DNA of 64,000 nt from Desertivirga arenae (lineage in GTDB: Bacteria > Bacteroidota > Bacteroidia > Sphingobacteriales > Sphingobacteriaceae). How positions within the stretch are numbered: the first letter of the stretch is position 1; each line of letters begins with the position of its first letter. A program made the position numbers and the translations under genes. Of this stretch, positions 60,357 through 64,000 are shown piece after piece. The notes below the pieces were generated by a model. It was not told where the DNA came from, searched no databases, and saw only the letters and a list, made by a program, of their open reading frames with translations. Location of the stretch: NCBI RefSeq assembly GCF_017355785.1, contig NZ_JAFEWE010000004.1:62001-126000 (forward strand), given 5' to 3'.

Positions 60357-61283
60357 TTACCGAGTGAATGGAAAGGGGTTCTTCTCCTTCGGCTTTTTCA
60401 CCTTCCTGTTACTCTCCTGTCCTGACTTTTCAAGTATTTCTGCTGCTTTTTCCAGAAGTCTCTTTCCCTCATATCCTAAAATTTCTTCCCAACGGTAATG
60501 CTCGTTATCTATCTCAGCATTGCTGAAATTGAAATCTCGATGGTCGGATTTTCCATCAGCAAAATTCCATGCACCAATTATCTCTGCTGGACTAAAATTT
60601 TTCGTATTAGCGGTCTCATATCCTGTAATACCTAGGTTTTTTGTTACGTGAAGAGAACAGGTTACGAATAAGAGTGTGCCATCAGGAACCTCAATATCTA
60701 TAAAGAACTCCTGTGCTTCTAGTATACCACCAATGCCAAAAGTAAAATCCTTACAGTTTAAGAAACGCATTCTCTCGTGCCGGAAGTTAACGGCGAAGCA
60801 TAAAAATCTAATGATGGGGTCAGTATATGGAGGAAGGTTCTTTATATCCTTCTCCCGTAATACCTTGTCGATATTAACTTTGATACGGCTATCTGGAAGT
60901 AGCTCAGCCTTTGGCCTAACGCTCATTACCTCGCTTAGGATAGAAAATTTGTTAAGTTGGAAACCTATCAAATATGAGAGGTCTCCATCGTGGAGGTCTC
61001 TTCTGCCAGCCGTAGCACTCTTACTTTCATGGATACATTTTCTAAGACTTCCAGCGAAGCGAGTATACATCCTTGTATCAAATTTGCAATTCAAGGGAAG
61101 AAATAGTTCGCGTATAATTTTACCCGATGTGCTGGCGATCCCTTTTTCCAGAGCGCTAATATGAGAAGAAACAGTGTTTTCATAGGAACCGGGTGCGGCT
61201 TGCACAACCTCGATACCTAAAAATTCTCTACTGACGACTTTGCCAATCTTCCCTTTGAGTTTGTTTTTCTTAAAAGTTCCCAT
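60357..61283 (-). CDS. Hypothetical protein, possibly DUF6266-like N-terminus
   Basis: 308 aa, no signal peptide, strongly basic at both ends (MGTFKKNKLKGKIGKVV at the start, KKPKEKNPFPFTR at the end). The N-terminal G-x2-GKIGKVV-x5-G-x-x-VV-x3-PG pattern resembles that of DUF6266 proteins (GxxGKVGxVVG...G...RSxP) common in Sphingobacteriaceae; the remainder alternates helices and strands with no known motif. This resemblance is from memory and weak. It is preceded by the tandem-repeat region at 61409-61480. Confidence 0.55.
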   Translation of the reverse strand: MGTFKKNKLKGKIGKVVSREFLGIEVVQAAPGSYENTVSSHISALEKGIASTSGKIIRELFLPLNCKFDTRMYTRFAGSLRKCIHESKSATAGRRDLHDGDLSYLIGFQLNKFSILSEVMSVRPKAELLPDSRIKVNIDKVLREKDIKNLPPYTDPIIRFLCFAVNFRHERMRFLNCKDFTFGIGGILEAQEFFIDIEVPDGTLLFVTCSLHVTKNLGITGYETANTKNFSPAEIIGAWNFADGKSDHRDFNFSNAEIDNEHYRWEEILGYEGKRLLEKAAEILEKSGQESNRKVKKPKEKNPFPFTR

Positions 61284-61408
61284 AGCAGGTTTGGTTAATT
61301 GGGATGGAAGTTAACAGCCTTGGTTTAAGTAGAAAATGACGGGAAACATTTTTTGAAGAACTTTCGGTGAAGAGTCTTTTTTCAGCTCATAATGATACTG
61401 CAATAAAT

Positions 61409-61480
61409 CCATAGTAAGTCTATACTTTTTAACGAATTTATGCACTCACTACGGACTCATTATAGACTCACTATGGACTG
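61409..61480. repeat. 11-bp tandem repeats with a 16-bp inverted copy
   Basis: Three 11-bp units (ACTCACTACGG, ACTCATTATAG, ACTCACTATGG at 61444-61476) plus a partial fourth. The stretch TATAGACTCACTATGG (61461-61476) is the inverse, 15 of 16 matching, of CCATAGTAAGTCTATA at 61409-61424. The region is part of the 238-bp gap 61284-61521 between two minus-strand genes; nothing else was found there. Confidence 0.7.
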
Positions 61481-61521
61481 AAAAAAGATCTGCTTTGCTC
61501 GTAAAGGTTCTCCTTGATCTG

Positions 61522-62169
61522 CTACTGGTGGTTTTTAAGCCATTCCAGTCGTCTTTGATCTGGAAGATGCTTCACAGAAAAGTTGTCAAACTTTGCCTCG
61601 AAACCGTTTCCATCGGGCGATGCAGCCATTAGGCCTACCATTACCGGTGTATTGTCTTGCAAAGGTGCATTACGTGTCATAACATAATTCTTGTCATCAA
61701 TGGAATAAAAAATCTCCACGGCGTCTAATCTCCGAACTACTTTAATCCAGATGAAAGGAGGTACACGATCTAATGGTGTTACACTCCAGTCGCTTTTGTC
61801 ATGTGTTACCACAGTACTTATGTTAAACTTCCCGTCTACAAACTCCACACCCGTTTTAATGTAATGTTTATGGTCTATACGCACCATTAGTCCCATTTGA
61901 TCAAACCGAGCCTTGTAAGCACCTGTAAGTTTAACCTTAGCCTCAAATTCGCCTCCGTAATTACCATAATAGAAAGGTGCATCATCGACTGTAAACCCAT
62001 AATGCGAAATTCGCCAGTAATCACTTTTAGGTGTTACCTGCATGATCAGACTGTTATTTTTTATTTCCCATCGTTCTGGTTCATTGAACCAGTGCATTTT
62101 TTCAAGGCTTTGTGCTTTCATCTCGTTAAGGCTAAGAAGCAGGGCTAATGTGAAAAGAAGTTGTTTCAT
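61522..62169 (-). CDS. DUF1349 (YesU-like concanavalin-A fold) exported protein
   Basis: 215 aa with a signal peptide (~1-19, SLNEMKAQS) when begun at the ATG at 62169; a longer frame begins 39 nt upstream but would bury the signal. The DUF1349 pattern is clear: WFNEPERWEIKNNSLIMQV, KSDYWRISHYGFTVDDAPF, GEFEAKVKLTG, DQMGLMVRIDHKHYIKTGVE and GLMAASPDGNGFEAKFDNFS. This lectin-like beta-sandwich often occurs in carbohydrate-related proteins, but no catalytic residue is known. Divergent from a LuxR-type gene. Confidence 0.9.
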   Translation of the reverse strand: MKQLLFTLALLLSLNEMKAQSLEKMHWFNEPERWEIKNNSLIMQVTPKSDYWRISHYGFTVDDAPFYYGNYGGEFEAKVKLTGAYKARFDQMGLMVRIDHKHYIKTGVEFVDGKFNISTVVTHDKSDWSVTPLDRVPPFIWIKVVRRLDAVEIFYSIDDKNYVMTRNAPLQDNTPVMVGLMAASPDGNGFEAKFDNFSVKHLPDQRRLEWLKNHQ

Positions 62170-62276
62170 CAATTTTTTGTTTCCAATTACAAACTTGAAA
62201 TGTTTCAATGTTTGTTTGTTCGCAATTTATCCTGCATTTTGCGCCTGGTCAATGGTTATTTATAGCCACTTCCAAA

Positions 62277-63038
62277 ATGGAAAACGTTCGAAAATTTCTT
62301 GATAGCAAACTGCTGTCTCAGTCATTTAAAGTCTCCGGAGAACTCGAAGCTCAGGTGACAAATGCTAAGCTTATTGCTGAGCTCTACGCTAGGCTTGAAA
62401 ACTGCATCAGTGTGTTGAGCGATATGAAAGCCCGAAAAAGCTATATTTATTATGGCGGGGTAGCTGATCAGTTAGGCCTTCTGAAAAGGAAGACTGAAAT
62501 CAATTCTATCTGGGAAGATGAATTACTGAGCCGTGTTCATGCGGAAGATCTTCAGAAGAAATACAGACTGGAGTTTCAATTCTTTCAGTTGTTGAACACT
62601 ATTGATGTTACAGAACGACCCGATTACAGGGTAGTGACTAAGCTCAGGGTGCGTAATAAAGAAGGGAAACATGTTTTGCTCGAACATCGGCTGCTATATC
62701 TTAGTAGTTCCGAAGAAGGAAGTGCATGGTTAGCCCTCTGTTTATATAATAGGGTGTATGATCATCCTGGTTTTGAAATACCGAAGGGCGTAATATTAAA
62801 TACGCGGACCGGTACTATTGTGGATCCTGGAGAACCAAGCTTTAGTGAAATCCTTTCCTTGCGTGAGAAGGAGGTTTTACAATTAATAAAGTTGGGGAGA
62901 AGAAGCAAAGAAATCGCAGAAAAGCTATCGCTAAGTCTTCATACCGTTAATCGTCACCGACAAAATATATTTCATAAGTTGAATGTGACCAATGCGCTAG
63001 AGGCTTGCAGGGTTGCAGACGGAGCTGGTTTATTTTAA
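62277..63038 (+). CDS. LuxR-type transcription regulator
   Basis: 253 aa. The N-terminal ~185 residues resemble a PAS-like sensory region of the kind seen in Bacteroidota regulators (INSIWEDELLSRVHAEDL, VVTKLRVRNKEGKHVLLEHR, YLSSSEEGSAWLALCLYN). The C-terminal LuxR HTH is complete (LREKEVLQLIKLGRRSKEIA, LSLSLHTVNRHRQNIFHKLN). Start at the ATG at 62277 (MENVRKFLDSKL) is the most plausible; earlier in-frame ATG codons give a sequence without similarity. The divergent DUF1349 gene could be a target. Confidence 0.85.
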   Translation: MENVRKFLDSKLLSQSFKVSGELEAQVTNAKLIAELYARLENCISVLSDMKARKSYIYYGGVADQLGLLKRKTEINSIWEDELLSRVHAEDLQKKYRLEFQFFQLLNTIDVTERPDYRVVTKLRVRNKEGKHVLLEHRLLYLSSSEEGSAWLALCLYNRVYDHPGFEIPKGVILNTRTGTIVDPGEPSFSEILSLREKEVLQLIKLGRRSKEIAEKLSLSLHTVNRHRQNIFHKLNVTNALEACRVADGAGLF

Positions 63039-63149
63039 TGGCTAAATTCCCATCTCGCACTTTGCTAATATCGTGCTTATAAAAAATGAGTAATTAGGAA
63101 TAATTTTGTTATAAAACGTTTTAGCTCTTCTTTTTAATCCTATTTTAAT

Positions 63150-63157
63150 TATATTTG
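63150..63157 (+). promoter_or_regulatory. -7 element for the FecI-type sigma gene
   Basis: TATATTTG, a TAnnTTTG match, lies 32 nt upstream of the ATG at 63189, giving a leader of about 25 nt. Confidence 0.5.
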
Positions 63158-63188
63158 TTATAGTTGTAATACTAACCAATTTATCCTG

Positions 63189-63764
63189 ATGCAACTTTAC
63201 AGTCAATTAACAGATTTGGAACTGGCGGGATTGCTGTCTGAAGGTGATAAGGATGCATTCAGAGAGATCTATATCCGCTATTGGAATAAACTCTATGTTG
63301 TTGCACGAAATCGCTTAAAAAATTCTGAGGAAGCGGAGGAAGTTGTACAAGATATCTTTTGCAACCTTTGGAGGAAAAGGCATTCATTTACACTAACTAA
63401 AGCTTTCAGTAATTATTTTGCAGTTGCTGTGAAGTTCACGGTGATAGACCTCCTTGCCAAAAAGGCAAGGCAGGTTAGTTACGAGAGAGAAGCTATATAT
63501 AGTTTCTCTGAAAATGATAACTCAACAGTCCAGATTATAGAGCTTAACGAGCTCGAAAAGCAACTTCAGGAAACCATTCTTTCGCTGCCTGAAAAATGTC
63601 AGATCGTATTTAGGCTTAGATACGAGAAAGGCTATAGCCAGAATCAAATATCCCATGAATTAAATATTTCTGAAAAAACAGTTGAGGCCCATCTGGCAAA
63701 GGCCAGGAAGACTTTGCGTGGAGCCTTGGGAGCAAGCCTTGTGTTACTTATTTCGATGCTCTAA
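63189..63764 (+). CDS. FecI-like ECF sigma factor
   Basis: 191 aa. Region 2: GDKDAFREIYIRYWNKLYVV and EEAEEVVQDIFCNLWRKR; region 4: LPEKCQIVFRLRYEKGYSQN with HTH ISHELNISEKTVEAHLAKAR. This is the Bacteroidota FecI family, normally controlled by an adjacent FecR-type anti-sigma factor and driving a TonB receptor (SusC-like) operon. A FecR-like gene begins 78 bp downstream and is cut by the window edge; the target operon is probably further right. Confidence 0.95.
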   Translation: MQLYSQLTDLELAGLLSEGDKDAFREIYIRYWNKLYVVARNRLKNSEEAEEVVQDIFCNLWRKRHSFTLTKAFSNYFAVAVKFTVIDLLAKKARQVSYEREAIYSFSENDNSTVQIIELNELEKQLQETILSLPEKCQIVFRLRYEKGYSQNQISHELNISEKTVEAHLAKARKTLRGALGASLVLLISML

Positions 63765-63841
63765 AAAATTATTAAAAAAAAATGATCTTGCACTAAGGGA
63801 TTTATCTTTCCCGGTCGGCTACTTATATAAACAGCCAATAA

Positions 63842-64000
63842 ATGACCGGTCAGGAAAAAGAAAGGTACCTTCAGGAGCTTGCCAAAAAGTGGCAGGAGGG
63901 AACAATATCCGAAGACGAAAAGCGGGAATTTGAGGATTGGTATAACGAGTTTGACGACTCCTATCTCGAGCTTTCTGATGAGACTCCCACTGCTTTAGAG
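63842..64000 (+). CDS. FecR-like anti-sigma factor, N-terminal part (cut by window edge)
   Basis: Only the first 53 codons are inside the window. The N-terminal LAKKWQEGTISEDEKREFED with the conserved following WY is the cytoplasmic sigma-binding segment typical of FecR/anti-sigma proteins (DUF4880-like). The TM and periplasmic FecR domain would lie beyond the edge. Adjacent to a FecI-type sigma factor, as expected. Confidence 0.85.
   Translation, partial: MTGQEKERYLQELAKKWQEGTISEDEKREFEDWYNEFDDSYLELSDETPTALE

Noticed and set aside
62208-62276. Upstream start of the LuxR-type gene
   Set aside because: The extra 23 residues look like translated promoter sequence with no domain match.
1-64000. 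CRISPR arrays, tRNA/rRNA genes, insertion sequences, phage genes
   Set aside because: No regularly spaced repeats, cloverleaf-like sequence, transposase or phage protein motifs were found in the intergenic regions or frames.

Overview
The window reads as a chromosomal segment from a member of the Bacteroidota, most likely family Sphingobacteriaceae (Pedobacter/Mucilaginibacter-like). Evidence: the fused lpxC-fabZ gene, the gliding and type IX secretion genes gldD and porX, futalosine-pathway menaquinone genes, FecI/FecR-type and other ECF sigma systems, a carboxypeptidase-regulatory-like TonB receptor, the near absence of Shine-Dalgarno sequences, and many TAnnTTTG (-7) promoter elements. No rRNA, tRNA, CRISPR, insertion sequence or prophage was seen. 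Most of the window is core genome.

Left part (1-16.0 kb). A very large sensor histidine kinase is translationally coupled to a big outer-membrane protein that runs off the left edge. Next come fabD, folE and a 6-pyruvoyl-tetrahydropterin synthase (minus strand), then mqnB-mqnD (menaquinone) and hldD (LPS heptose) on the plus strand. A minus-strand block follows: a TPR protein, a ComA-like phosphosulfolactate synthase, aroE, the gliding lipoprotein gldD, a metallo-beta-lactamase-fold hydrolase and a LolC/E-like permease.

Centre (16-43 kb). A small hypothetical gene, a cyclophilin and exonuclease III converge on 5-formyl-THF cyclo-ligase and efp. The lipid A block lpxD, lpxC-fabZ, lpxA and a lone ABC ATPase is followed upstream by an HD phosphohydrolase gene, divergent from porX, tsaE, alanine dehydrogenase and a YihY-type membrane protein. 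After that come an LVIVD-repeat trio, several peptidases (DUF885, M1, S41), an ECF sigma factor with a TonB-tailed putative anti-sigma factor, small barrel proteins, a GAF protein with an orphan histidine-kinase H-box, and wrbA.

Right part (43-64 kb). A ROK-like protein, a TonB-dependent receptor-like barrel, a cyclic-nucleotide-binding/thioredoxin-reductase-like fusion divergent from a pirin (with an FNR-type palindrome between them), ppk1, a 767-residue GAF protein, a Crp/Fnr regulator, a thioredoxin-fold/TPR protein, a divergent SDR/HxlR pair with a palindromic operator candidate, a hybrid histidine kinase, two proteins of unknown function, a DUF1349 protein, a LuxR-type regulator and a FecI/FecR pair cut by the right edge.

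Terminators are unusually clear here (17-, 16-, 12- and 11-bp stems), and two of them decide start codons of genes downstream. No obviously new defence or biosynthetic system was found. The most interesting items are modest: the non-CxxC reductase fusion with its FNR-like box, the ROK-like protein without a phosphate-1 motif, the orphan DHp protein, an 11-bp tandem repeat plus inverted repeat upstream of an unknown protein, and a structured intergenic element next to a tiny reading frame.
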